32,320 nucleotides of DNA from Kitasatospora aureofaciens (GTDB lineage: Bacteria > Actinomycetota > Actinomycetes > Streptomycetales > Streptomycetaceae). Below the pieces are notes generated by a model. It was not told the DNA's origin and did not search any database. It saw nothing but the letters and a program-made list of their open reading frames with translations. The number at the start of each line of letters is the position of its first letter. Position 1 is the stretch's first letter. Positions 7,413 to 14,851 of the stretch are shown here, one piece after another. The translations under genes were made by a program, and so were the position numbers. The stretch is from NCBI RefSeq assembly GCF_019192735.1, contig NZ_JAHTKP010000078.1:1-32320 (forward strand). The letters run 5' to 3'.

Positions 7413-8789
7413 GTGGACACCCCAGCAGCCCCGCCGCCGTACGACCTGCTCGGCGTCGGCATCGGCCCGTTCAACCTCTCGCTCGCCGCGCTCGCCGAGC
7501 CCGTCCCCGGCCTGCGGACGCTCTTCTGCGACCACCGCCCGGAGTTCCGCTGGCACCCCGGCATGCTGGTGGACGGGGCCCGGATGCAGGTGCCGTTCCT
7601 CGCCGACCTGGTCTCCCTGGTCGACCCGACCAACCCGTGGTCCTTCCTCAACTACCTGCGCGACCAGGAGCGGCTGTTCCCGTTCTACTTCGCCGAGCGC
7701 TTCCAGCTGCCGCGCCGCGAGTACGACCACTACTGCCGCTGGGCCGCCGAGCGGCTCGGCAACTGCCGCTTCGGCACCGGGATCACCGCGCTCCACTGGG
7801 AGGACGGGCTCTACCGGGCCGAGTTGACCGACACCGCGACCGGCCGGCGCAGCCACGTGCACGCCCGCAACCTCGCGCTCGGCGTCGGCACCCGGCCCGT
7901 CCTGCCCGAGGCCTTCACCGCCCTCGACGGCCACCCGCGGGCCTTCCACTCCGCCGACTACCTCGACCGCCGCGGCGACCTCGCCGGCGCCCGCGACATC
8001 ACCGTGGTCGGCAGCGGGCAGTCCGGCGCCGAGGTCTTCCTCGACCTGCTCCGCCGGCACGACGGCGACGGCGTCCGGCTGCGCTGGCTCACCCGCACCC
8101 GGGCGCTCGCGCCCATGGAGTACTCCAAGCTCGGCCTGGAGCACTTCACCCCCGACTACACCCGCTACTTCCACAGCCTGCCCGAACCCGTCCGGGACAC
8201 CCTGGTCGCCGCCCAGTGGCAGCTGCACAAGGCCGCCAGCGCCGAGACCCTCGCCGAGATCCACGACCACCTGTACGAGCGCACCATCGGCCGCCCGATC
8301 GACACCGCCCCCGTCGAGATCACCCCCGGCACCGCTGTCGCCGACGCCCGGCCCGGCCCCTGCGGCGGCCTCGAACTGCACTGCCGGCACACCGACTCCG
8401 GCGCCGAGCACCTCGTGCGCACCGACGCCGTGGTGCTCGCCACCGGCTACCGGGCCGCCCGCCCGGCCGCGCTCGAACCGCTCGCCCACCTGATCGACTG
8501 GGACGCGGCCGGGCGCTACCGGGTCGACCTCGACCACCGCGTCGCCGCCCGGCCGGAACTCACCGGCGGCCTCTACGTCCAGAACGCCGAACTGCACACC
8601 CACGGCGTCGGCACCCCCGACCTCGGACTCGGCGCCCACCGCGCCGCCGTCATCCTCAACGCCGTCACCGGCCGGACCGTCCACCGGCTGCCCACCCGCA
8701 CCGCCTGGACCGGCTTCGCGCCGCCCGCCGGCGTCCCCACACTCCCCCGCCCCCAGGAGCTGACCCGTGCCGCAACCGCCGGCCGCTGA
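7413..8789 (+). CDS. L-lysine/diamine N-monooxygenase (IucD/RhbE/DesB family)
   Basis: A 458-residue flavin-dependent N-hydroxylating monooxygenase. It shows the FAD-binding GVGIGPFNLSLAAL from residue 14, the family sequence FRWHPGMLVDGARMQVPFLADLVSLVDPTNPWSFLNYL (residues about 50-85, quoted in two parts as FRWHPGML and DLVSLVDPTNPWSF), NADPH-binding VGSGQSGAE from residue 199, and ATGYRAA from 343. It hydroxylates a primary amine before acylation to a hydroxamate. Lysine (as IucD), 1,3-diaminopropane (RhbE), putrescine and cadaverine (DesB) are all used in this family. The GTG at 7413 follows AGGA at 8 bases. It overlaps the next gene by 23 bases. Substrate identity is the main open question for this operon. 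Confidence 0.92.
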   Translation: MDTPAAPPPYDLLGVGIGPFNLSLAALAEPVPGLRTLFCDHRPEFRWHPGMLVDGARMQVPFLADLVSLVDPTNPWSFLNYLRDQERLFPFYFAERFQLPRREYDHYCRWAAERLGNCRFGTGITALHWEDGLYRAELTDTATGRRSHVHARNLALGVGTRPVLPEAFTALDGHPRAFHSADYLDRRGDLAGARDITVVGSGQSGAEVFLDLLRRHDGDGVRLRWLTRTRALAPMEYSKLGLEHFTPDYTRYFHSLPEPVRDTLVAAQWQLHKAASAETLAEIHDHLYERTIGRPIDTAPVEITPGTAVADARPGPCGGLELHCRHTDSGAEHLVRTDAVVLATGYRAARPAALEPLAHLIDWDAAGRYRVDLDHRVAARPELTGGLYVQNAELHTHGVGTPDLGLGAHRAAVILNAVTGRTVHRLPTRTAWTGFAPPAGVPTLPRPQELTRAATAGR

Positions 8790-10590
8790 ACCGCCGCTCT
8801 ACCTGCCGCCGCAGCTCACCCCCGGGCCCTGGCAGCGGGCCGGCCGCACGCTGCTGGCCAAGATGCTCGCCGAGTTCGCCTACGAGGAACTGCTCAACCC
8901 CGTCCCAGGGGCAGCCGACGGCGAGTACCTGCTCTGGCTGCCCGAGGCCGAGTACCGCTTCACCGCCCGCCGCGGCGCCTACGGGAGCTGGCGGGTCGAC
9001 GCGGCCTCCGTCCGCTGCTCCCGCCCGGACGGCCTCGACCCGCTGCGCTTCCTCCCGTACGCCCGGCACACCCTCGGCCTGCGCGGCGAGACCACCGGCC
9101 ACCTGATCCGCGAACTCACCGCCACCCTCACCGCCGACGCCCACCAGCTCGCCACCGCGCTCACCGCCGCCGAACTCGCCGACCTCGACCACCCCGGACT
9201 GGAGGGCCGGCAGGACGGCCACCCCTGGATCGTCCCCAACAAGGGCCGGATCGGCTTCTCCGCCACCGACGCCGCCCGCTGGGCCCCGGAGGCGCGGACC
9301 CCGCGCCCGCTGCCCTGGATCGCCGTCCACCGGCGGCTCGCCCGGTACCGCGGCGTCCCCGGGCTGGATCGGCCCGAGCAGCTGTACGCGCGCGAACTCG
9401 ACGACCCCGGCGCGCTGCGCGCCGCCCTCGGCCCGGACGCCGACGACTACCTGCTGCTGCCCGTCCACCCCTGGCAGTGGGACGAGACCGTCGTCCCGCT
9501 GTTCGCGCCCTGGATCGCCTCCGGCGAGATCGTCCCGCTGCCCTCCGACGGCGACCCACGGCTGCCCCAGCAGTCCATCCGGTCCTTCTTCAACACCGCC
9601 CACCCCGAGCGCTGCACCGTCAAACTGCCGCTGTCGATCCTCAACACCCTGGTCTGGCGCGGCCTCCCCACCGAACGCACCCTCGCCGCGCCTGCCGTCA
9701 CCGCCTGGATCCACGGCCTGCGCGACACCGACCCGTTCCTGCGCGACGAATGCCGGGTGATCCTGCTCGGTGAGATCGCCTCCGTCACCGTCGACCACCC
9801 GCTCTACCGGGACCTGCCCGAGGCGCCCTACCAGTACAAGGAGCTCCTCGGCGCGATCTGGCGCGAACCGCTCGGCCCCTTCCTGGCCGGCGGCGAACGC
9901 GCCCGCACCCTGGCCGCCCTGCTGCAGACCGGCTCCGACGGCCGCGCCCTCGCCGCCGAGCTGATCGCCCGCTCCGGACTCACCCCCGCCGCGTGGACCC
10001 GCCGGCTGTTCGCCGCCATGCTGCCGCCGCTGCTGCACTTTCTCTACCGGTACGGGCTGGTCTTCTCCCCGCACGGCGAGAACGCCATCGTCGTCTTCGA
10101 CGAGCACGACGCCCCGGCCCGGCTCGCGGTCAAGGACTTCGTCGACGACGTCAACCTCAGCGACCAGGACCTGCCCGAACTGCGCGGCCTGCCCGCCGAG
10201 GTCGACGACGTCCTGCTCCGCGAGCCCCCGCAGGGGCTCTGCCAGTTCCTGCACTCCGGGCTGTTCATCGGCGTCTACCGCTACCTCGCCCCGCTGCTGG
10301 AGGCGCAGACCGGGCTGCCCGAGGCCGAGTTCTGGGCCCTCCTGCGCGCCGAGATCCGCCGCCACCAGGACCGCTTCCCCGAGCTGCGCGAGCGCTTCGA
10401 GCTGTTCGACCTGTTCACGCCGCGGATCGACCGGCTCTGCCTCAACCGCAACCGGCTGCTCCTCGACGGCTACCAGGACCGCCCGCACCGCCCGCACGCC
10501 GCCCGGCACGGGACCGTCCCGAACGCTCTCGTCACCCTCGACGCGGATCTTCCCGGGCAACGGGACCGGATTGTCACCCCCGCCCCGTAG
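8767..10590 (+). CDS. NIS siderophore synthetase, RhbF/DesD/AlcC-like (type C)
   Basis: A 607-residue IucA/IucC-family synthetase, divergent from the first one in the operon. Motifs: GHPWIVPNKGRIGFS from residue 151, LPVHPWQW, QQSIRSFF, KLPLSILNTLVWR, HGENAIV from 436 in place of HQQN, and VKDFVDDVNL. This set is typical of type C enzymes, which finish assembly by condensing a second amide or closing a macrocycle. The GTG at 8767 has AGGAG at 8755-8759. Together with the type A enzyme it suggests that two hydroxamate arms are attached to citrate, as in aerobactin, schizokinen and rhizobactin 1021. A DesD-like macrocyclising role is less likely because no desA-type decarboxylase is adjacent. 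Confidence 0.9.
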   Translation: MPQPPAAEPPLYLPPQLTPGPWQRAGRTLLAKMLAEFAYEELLNPVPGAADGEYLLWLPEAEYRFTARRGAYGSWRVDAASVRCSRPDGLDPLRFLPYARHTLGLRGETTGHLIRELTATLTADAHQLATALTAAELADLDHPGLEGRQDGHPWIVPNKGRIGFSATDAARWAPEARTPRPLPWIAVHRRLARYRGVPGLDRPEQLYARELDDPGALRAALGPDADDYLLLPVHPWQWDETVVPLFAPWIASGEIVPLPSDGDPRLPQQSIRSFFNTAHPERCTVKLPLSILNTLVWRGLPTERTLAAPAVTAWIHGLRDTDPFLRDECRVILLGEIASVTVDHPLYRDLPEAPYQYKELLGAIWREPLGPFLAGGERARTLAALLQTGSDGRALAAELIARSGLTPAAWTRRLFAAMLPPLLHFLYRYGLVFSPHGENAIVVFDEHDAPARLAVKDFVDDVNLSDQDLPELRGLPAEVDDVLLREPPQGLCQFLHSGLFIGVYRYLAPLLEAQTGLPEAEFWALLRAEIRRHQDRFPELRERFELFDLFTPRIDRLCLNRNRLLLDGYQDRPHRPHAARHGTVPNALVTLDADLPGQRDRIVTPAP

Positions 10591-10602
10591 GGTGGGAGGG
10601 TC

Positions 10603-12786
10603 ATGACGAACGACTCCCAAACCCAGCTCCCGCGCGAGACCCCGTTCCCTGGTGAGGGCGACGTCGACGTTGACACGGACGTCGGCGCCGAGGTCGATGC
10701 CTCCGTCGACGCCGAGGAAGCCGTCGAGGTCCCGCGCGCCCGCATCCCCGAGCTGCTGCACGCCGCGGTGGCGGCCGTCGGCGGCGTGGAGCGCCCCGGC
10801 CAGGTGCGGATGGCCGAGGCCGTCGCCGACGCCGTCGACCACGCCGAGCACCTGCTCGTCCAGGCCGGCACCGGCACCGGAAAGTCCCTCGCCTACCTGG
10901 TGCCCGCGCTCGCCCACGGGGACCGCGTGGTGGTCGCCACCGCCACCCTGGCGCTGCAACGCCAGCTGGTCGAGCGGGACTTGCCGCGCACCGTCGAGGC
11001 GCTGCACCCGGTGCTGCGCCGCCGCCCGCTGTTCGCGATGCTCAAGGGCCGCTCCAACTACCTGTGCCTGCACCGGGCCAACGAGGGCACCCCGAGCGAC
11101 GAGGGCGAGGGCCTGTTCGACCCGGTGGACGCGCTCGGCGGGCCCACCGGCAAGCTCGGGCAGGACGTGCTGCGGCTGCGCGAGTGGGCCGACGAGACGG
11201 ACACGGGCGACCGCGACGACCTCAGCCCCGGCGTCTCCGACAAGGCCTGGGCCCAGCTGTCGGTCACGTCCAAGGAGTGCCTGGGCGCCACCCGCTGCCC
11301 GTACGGGCAGGAGTGCTTCGCGGAGAAGGCCCGGGAGCGGGCCAAGCTGGCGGACGTCGTGGTCACCAACCACGCGATGCTCGCGATCGACGCGATCGAG
11401 GGCGCGCCGGTGTTGCCCGAGCACGGGCTGCTGATCGTCGACGAGGCGCACGAGCTGGTCAACCGGGTCACCGGGGCGGCCACCGCCGAGCTGACCGTCG
11501 GCGCGGTCAACCGGGCGGTCAAGCGGGCCGCCCGGCTCGCCAACGAGAAGGCCGTCGACGCGCTGCAGGCCGCCGCCGAGAACTACCACGGCCTGATGGA
11601 GACCGCCCAGCCCGGCCGGGTCGAGGAGCTGCCCGAGTACCTGGCGTACGCCGTCACCACGATCCGGGACGCCGCGCGGCAGGTGATCACCTCGCTCGGC
11701 GAGACCAGGGACAAGGGGCTCAGCGACGAGGACGCGGTCCGCAAGCAGGCGATGGCCTCCGTCGAGACGGTGCACGAGACCGCCGAGCGGCTGCTGGAGG
11801 ACTCCGAGTACGACGTGGTCTGGATCGAGCGCAGCGACCGCTTCGGGATGGGTACCGCCTCGCTGCGGGTCGCGCCGCTGAGCGTCTCCGGTCTGCTGCG
11901 CGAAGGCCTGTACAAGGAGCGCTCGGTCGTCCTCACCTCGGCCACGCTCAAGCTCGGCGGGGACTTCAACGGCGTGGCCGTCTCCGTCGGCCTGCCCACG
12001 GAGGCCCGGCTGCCGGACGAGCGCACGCCCGGGGACAACCCGGAGCCCGGCTTCGGGGAAGGCCCCGGCGGGGAAGACCCCGTGCCGCAGTGGCGGGGCA
12101 TCGACGTCGGCTCGCCGTTCAAGTACCCCAAGCAGGGCATCCTCTACGTCGCCAAGCACCTCTCCGAGCCCGGCCGCGATCCCGAACGGCCGGACATGCT
12201 CGACGAGTTGGCCGAGCTGATCGGCGCGGCCGGCGGGCGGACGCTGGGCCTGTTCTCCTCGATGCGCGGCGCCCAGGCGGCGGCCGAGGCGATGCGGGAG
12301 CGGCTGGACAACCGGATCCTGCTCCAAGGGGAGGACACGCTCGGCGAGTTGATCCGCGAGTTCGCCTCGGACGCGACCACCTGCCTGTTCGGCACGCTCT
12401 CGCTCTGGCAGGGCGTGGACGTGCCGGGCTCGGCCTGCCAGCTGGTGGTGATGGACCGCATCCCGTTCCCGCGGCCGGACGACCCGCTGATGAGCGCCCG
12501 CCAGAAGGACGTCGAACAGCGCGGCGGGAACGGCTTCATGGCGGTCGCGGCGACGCACGCGGCGCTGCTGATGGCGCAGGGCGCGGGCCGGCTGGTCCGG
12601 GCGGCCGACGACCGGGGGATCGTGGCGGTGCTCGACCCGCGGGTGGCGACCAAGCGGTACGGGGGCTTCTTCCGCTCCTCGATGCCGGAGTTCTGGTACA
12701 CCACGGACCGCAACCAGGTGCGCCGCTCGCTGGCGGCCATCGACGCCTCGGCGTCGCCGGTCCGGCCGGTGGTCAAGCGGGGCTGA
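10603..12786 (+). CDS. dinG: DinG/XPD-type ATP-dependent DNA helicase with predicted 4Fe-4S cluster
   Basis: A 727-residue superfamily 2 helicase. Walker A is QAGTGTGKS (residues 87-95), the DEAH box is 280-283, and motifs V and VI appear as GTLSLWQGVDVPG and QGAGRLVRAADDRG. Cys155, Cys226, Cys232 and Cys238 are spaced as the four iron-sulfur ligands of XPD/DinG helicases. These enzymes unwind DNA 5' to 3' and resolve D-loops, R-loops and G-quadruplexes. The first 45 residues are acidic and poorly conserved. The ATG at 10603 follows GGGAGGG. It starts only 12 bp after the siderophore operon, so it may be partly cotranscribed, and it is convergent with lexA. Assignment to DinG rather than to the related YoaA is not certain. 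Confidence 0.9.
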   Translation: MTNDSQTQLPRETPFPGEGDVDVDTDVGAEVDASVDAEEAVEVPRARIPELLHAAVAAVGGVERPGQVRMAEAVADAVDHAEHLLVQAGTGTGKSLAYLVPALAHGDRVVVATATLALQRQLVERDLPRTVEALHPVLRRRPLFAMLKGRSNYLCLHRANEGTPSDEGEGLFDPVDALGGPTGKLGQDVLRLREWADETDTGDRDDLSPGVSDKAWAQLSVTSKECLGATRCPYGQECFAEKARERAKLADVVVTNHAMLAIDAIEGAPVLPEHGLLIVDEAHELVNRVTGAATAELTVGAVNRAVKRAARLANEKAVDALQAAAENYHGLMETAQPGRVEELPEYLAYAVTTIRDAARQVITSLGETRDKGLSDEDAVRKQAMASVETVHETAERLLEDSEYDVVWIERSDRFGMGTASLRVAPLSVSGLLREGLYKERSVVLTSATLKLGGDFNGVAVSVGLPTEARLPDERTPGDNPEPGFGEGPGGEDPVPQWRGIDVGSPFKYPKQGILYVAKHLSEPGRDPERPDMLDELAELIGAAGGRTLGLFSSMRGAQAAAEAMRERLDNRILLQGEDTLGELIREFASDATTCLFGTLSLWQGVDVPGSACQLVVMDRIPFPRPDDPLMSARQKDVEQRGGNGFMAVAATHAALLMAQGAGRLVRAADDRGIVAVLDPRVATKRYGGFFRSSMPEFWYTTDRNQVRRSLAAIDASASPVRPVVKRG

Positions 12787-12822
12787 GCGGCCTTTGCCGA
12801 GCGGCCTCTCGTGAGACGCCGG

Positions 12823-12853
12823 AGGGGCTCCCCGCGGTCGCGGTGGAGCCCCT
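12823..12853. terminator. Bidirectional terminator between dinG and lexA
   Basis: A long stem: AGGGGCTCC plus CCGCG (12823-12836), loop GT, then CGCGG, one bulged T at 12844, and GGAGCCCCT (12845-12853). The 14-bp GC-rich hairpin lies in the 116-bp spacer of two convergent genes. There is no long T tract. Confidence 0.75.
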
Positions 12854-12902
12854 TCCCGGTGTGTGCTGGCGTGTGTACGCCTGATGTGTGTCGCGTGCGG
12901 CG

Positions 12903-13784
12903 TCAGAGGCGGCGCAGGACCGCCACGACCTTGCCCAGGATGGTCGCGTTGTCGCCGCTGATCGGCTCGTACGCCGGGTTGTGCGGCATCAGCCAGATCC
13001 GGCCGTCCTCGCGCTTGAGCCGCTTGACGGTGGCCTCGCCATCGATCATCGCGGCCACGATGTCGCCGTTCTCGGCGACCGGCTGGCGGCGGACGGTGAC
13101 CCAGTCGCCGTCGCAGATGGCCGCCTCGATCATCGAGTCGCCGCGCACGGTGAGCGCGAACAGCTCGCCCTCGCCGACCAGTTGGCGCGGCAGCGGGAAG
13201 ACGTCCTCGACCGTCTGCTCGGCCAGGATCGGCCCGCCGGCGGCGATCCGGCCGACCAGCGGCACGTACGAGGTGGACGGGCGGCCGGCCGTCTCGGCGG
13301 TGTTCGGGCGGGCCACCTCGACGCCGCGGACCTCGTAGGCGCGCGGGCGGTGCGGGTCCCGGCGGAGGAAGCCCTTGCGCTCCAGGGCCATCAGCTGGTG
13401 GGCCACGGAGGAGGTGCTGGAGAGACCGACGGCCTGGCCGATCTCGCGCATGGACGGCGGGTAGCCCCGGCGCTGGACGGAATCCCGGATGACCTCGATC
13501 ACGCGGCGCTGGCGCTCGGTGAGCCCGGCCTCGTCGGTGCGGATGCCGGGGGGGCGGCCGGGCATCGCCCGGGCGGGCGCCGGGTGGGCGTCGTCCAGAA
13601 CCGGTGAGTGTTCGATCGGCTGGTCGGGAACGCGGCTCGTGCTGGAAACGGCCGGGCCGGAGAGTCGGTGGTCTTCGCTACGGTCCATGCTGATGTCCAC
13701 ACTCTGCTGATTCGTGGTGCGCTGCCCCACCTTGAACTGGGAGTGTTCCTGCACCGGGATGGTGTTGGTTTCGATCGTGTTCAC
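12903..13784 (-). CDS. lexA: LexA, SOS-response repressor/autoprotease
   Basis: A 293-residue LexA. The N-terminal winged helix starts at GLTERQRRVIEVIRDS; RRGYPPSMREIGQAVGLSS is the recognition region. The linker is followed by the S24 peptidase domain with the Ala182-Gly183 cleavage bond in RIAAGG, catalytic Ser217 in RGDSMIEA and Lys254 in EATVKR. It represses DNA-damage genes until RecA-stimulated self-cleavage. The GTG at 13784 is chosen because GAGAGGGG lies 5-6 bases upstream and the N-terminus then resembles, as I recall it, that of S. coelicolor LexA. The frame is open further up to 13901, and an internal ATG at 13688 is an alternative. The ~85-residue N-terminal extension is long for the family. 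SOS-box-like sites upstream fit autoregulation. Confidence 0.93.
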   Translation of the reverse strand: MNTIETNTIPVQEHSQFKVGQRTTNQQSVDISMDRSEDHRLSGPAVSSTSRVPDQPIEHSPVLDDAHPAPARAMPGRPPGIRTDEAGLTERQRRVIEVIRDSVQRRGYPPSMREIGQAVGLSSTSSVAHQLMALERKGFLRRDPHRPRAYEVRGVEVARPNTAETAGRPSTSYVPLVGRIAAGGPILAEQTVEDVFPLPRQLVGEGELFALTVRGDSMIEAAICDGDWVTVRRQPVAENGDIVAAMIDGEATVKRLKREDGRIWLMPHNPAYEPISGDNATILGKVVAVLRRL

Positions 13785-13852
13785 GGCGGCCCCTCTCGAC
13801 GGCTGTCCTCTCCCCTTTTCCAGCCCAACGCACCTCCTATCGAAAGGTTGCG

Positions 13853-13868
13853 CCAAACACACGTTCGA
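13853..13868 (-). promoter_or_regulatory. Candidate SOS box (LexA operator), proximal
   Basis: On the minus strand this reads TCGAACGTGTGTTTGG, compared with the actinobacterial SOS box TCGAAC-N4-GTTCGA. The left half is perfect and the right half matches 4 of 6. It lies about 70 bp upstream of the lexA start. Confidence 0.6.
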
Positions 13869-13915
13869 GTGAATTATTCGAGAGTTGGCTGACTCGATCA
13901 AGGCTTTGCTGTACG

Positions 13916-13931
13916 TCGATTGAATGTTCGA
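13916..13931 (-). promoter_or_regulatory. Candidate SOS box (LexA operator), distal
   Basis: On the minus strand this reads TCGAACATTCAATCGA: a perfect TCGAAC half and a 4-of-6 second half at the right spacing. It is the second such site in the lexA-nrdR spacer, about 130 bp upstream of lexA. The 342-bp spacer 13785-14126 otherwise holds the two candidate NrdR boxes and promoter elements, and no gene. Confidence 0.5.
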
Positions 13932-13993
13932 CTCGAAGTCGACTTCCGCAGTCTAATCCGCGCCGACACGCCAGGGGTGCCGCGTCCCCCGGA

Positions 13994-14040
13994 GACCTAC
14001 ATCTAGTGGCTACAGTCCTCTCCGTGCCCAGTACTAGTGG
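13994..14040 (+). promoter_or_regulatory. Two candidate NrdR boxes upstream of nrdR-nrdJ
   Basis: CTAGTGG occurs at 14003-14009 and again at 14034-14040, 31 bp apart, close to three helical turns. Extended to 16 bases, the first site (13994-14009) fits 10 of 16 positions of the NrdR-box consensus ACACWATATATWGTGT; the second (14025-14040) fits 7 of 16. Paired, helically phased boxes upstream of ribonucleotide reductase operons are typical of NrdR regulation. Confidence 0.5.
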
Positions 14041-14058
14041 TCACGGCGCATGATCAGC

Positions 14059-14089
14059 TTGCCGAGGCCGGGGTCGCATCGCTTAGACT
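14059..14089 (+). promoter_or_regulatory. Possible nrdR promoter
   Basis: TTGCCG at 14059-14064 and TAGACT at 14084-14089 are separated by 19 bases, which is slightly long. The -10 lies 37 bases before the nrdR start and just downstream of the NrdR-box-like pair. Confidence 0.35.
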
Positions 14090-14126
14090 CAACCGTCCGC
14101 ACGTCCTGCCAGGGAGGGATCCTCAG

Positions 14127-14624
14127 GTGCACTGCCCCTTCTGCCGGCACTCCGACAGCCGCGTCGTCGACAGCCGGACCACCGAGGACGGCAGCTCGAT
14201 CCGCCGTCGTCGGCAGTGCCCGGACTGCGGCCGCCGCTTCACCACGGTGGAGACGGCCGCGCTGATGGTCATCAAACGCAGTGGGGTCACCGAGGCGTTC
14301 TCCCGGGAGAAGGTCATCTCCGGCGTCCGCAAGGCCTGCCAGGGCCGCCCGGTCACCGAGGACGCCCTCGCCCAGCTCGGCCAGCGGGTCGAGGAGTGCG
14401 TGCGGGCCACCGGCAACGCCGAGCTGACCACCCACGACGTCGGGCTGGCCATACTCGGCCCGCTCAAGGAACTCGACGTGGTCGCCTACCTGCGCTTCGC
14501 CAGCGTGTACCAGGCATACGACGGACTGGAAGACTTCGAGGCCGCCATCGCGGAACTCCGCGCCGAACGGCCCGTCCCCGAGGCGGACGGCACCTGTGTG
14601 CCGGTTCCCGCCGCCGCGCCCTAG
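14127..14624 (+). CDS. nrdR: NrdR, zinc-ribbon/ATP-cone repressor of ribonucleotide reductase genes
   Basis: A 165-residue protein of normal NrdR length. The N-terminal zinc ribbon has CPFC at residues 3-6 and CPDC at 31-34, with the basic RRRRQCPDCGRRF DNA-binding region. The ATP-cone follows (VIKRSGVTEAFSREKVISGVRKAC onwards) and ends with YLRFASVYQAYDGLEDF. It senses dATP/ATP balance and represses ribonucleotide reductase genes. The GTG at 14127 is preceded by AGGGAGGGA at 7 bases and puts the zinc ribbon at the N-terminus as in all family members; the frame is open 30 codons further upstream but without family similarity. It is divergent from lexA and upstream of nrdJ, its expected target. 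Confidence 0.95.
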   Translation: MHCPFCRHSDSRVVDSRTTEDGSSIRRRRQCPDCGRRFTTVETAALMVIKRSGVTEAFSREKVISGVRKACQGRPVTEDALAQLGQRVEECVRATGNAELTTHDVGLAILGPLKELDVVAYLRFASVYQAYDGLEDFEAAIAELRAERPVPEADGTCVPVPAAAP

Positions 14625-14640
14625 GAGGCGCCGGCACCCG

Positions 14641-14839
14641 CCCCCTCGTCGAGGGGGACTGGATGCACCCGGCCCCGCGGGGCCGACGCGTGCCCGGAAA
14701 CGGGGCGCAGAACACTACAAACCGTGCGCAAGCAGGCGAGGGCCTCGGCTGCCCGCACACCGGAAGAACGAACCAGCGGTGCCCGGACTTTTCGGGGCAC
14801 CTAGGGCGTTTGCCCAGGAGTCGGGCGTTTGCCCTGGAG
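14641..14839 (+). promoter_or_regulatory. Structured nrdR-nrdJ intercistronic leader
   Basis: The 227-bp spacer contains several inverted repeats: CCCCCTC/GAGGGGG (14641-14657), the palindrome CGGCCCCGCGGGGCCG (14670-14685), GGTGCCC/GGGCACC (14779-14801), and two direct copies of a GGGC-GTTT-GCCC hairpin unit. The copies GGGCGTTTGCCCAGGAG (14804-14820) and GGGCGTTTGCCCTGGAG (14823-14839) differ at one base, and the second ends in the nrdJ ribosome-binding site. I could not recognise a cobalamin riboswitch here. Confidence 0.5.
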
Positions 14840-14851
14840 GAGGAGCGAGAA

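Noticed and set aside
8665..12558. A 1297-codon minus-strand open frame
   Set aside because: It is antisense to the hydroxylase, NIS synthetase and helicase genes, is low-complexity (Gly/Val/Arg/Gln-rich) with no domain, and arises from high GC content in the third codon position.
14625..14851. Cobalamin riboswitch before nrdJ
   Set aside because: I looked for the conserved B12-box and the usual core pairing and did not find them; a cobalamin-dependent enzyme would also not be expected to be switched off by cobalamin.
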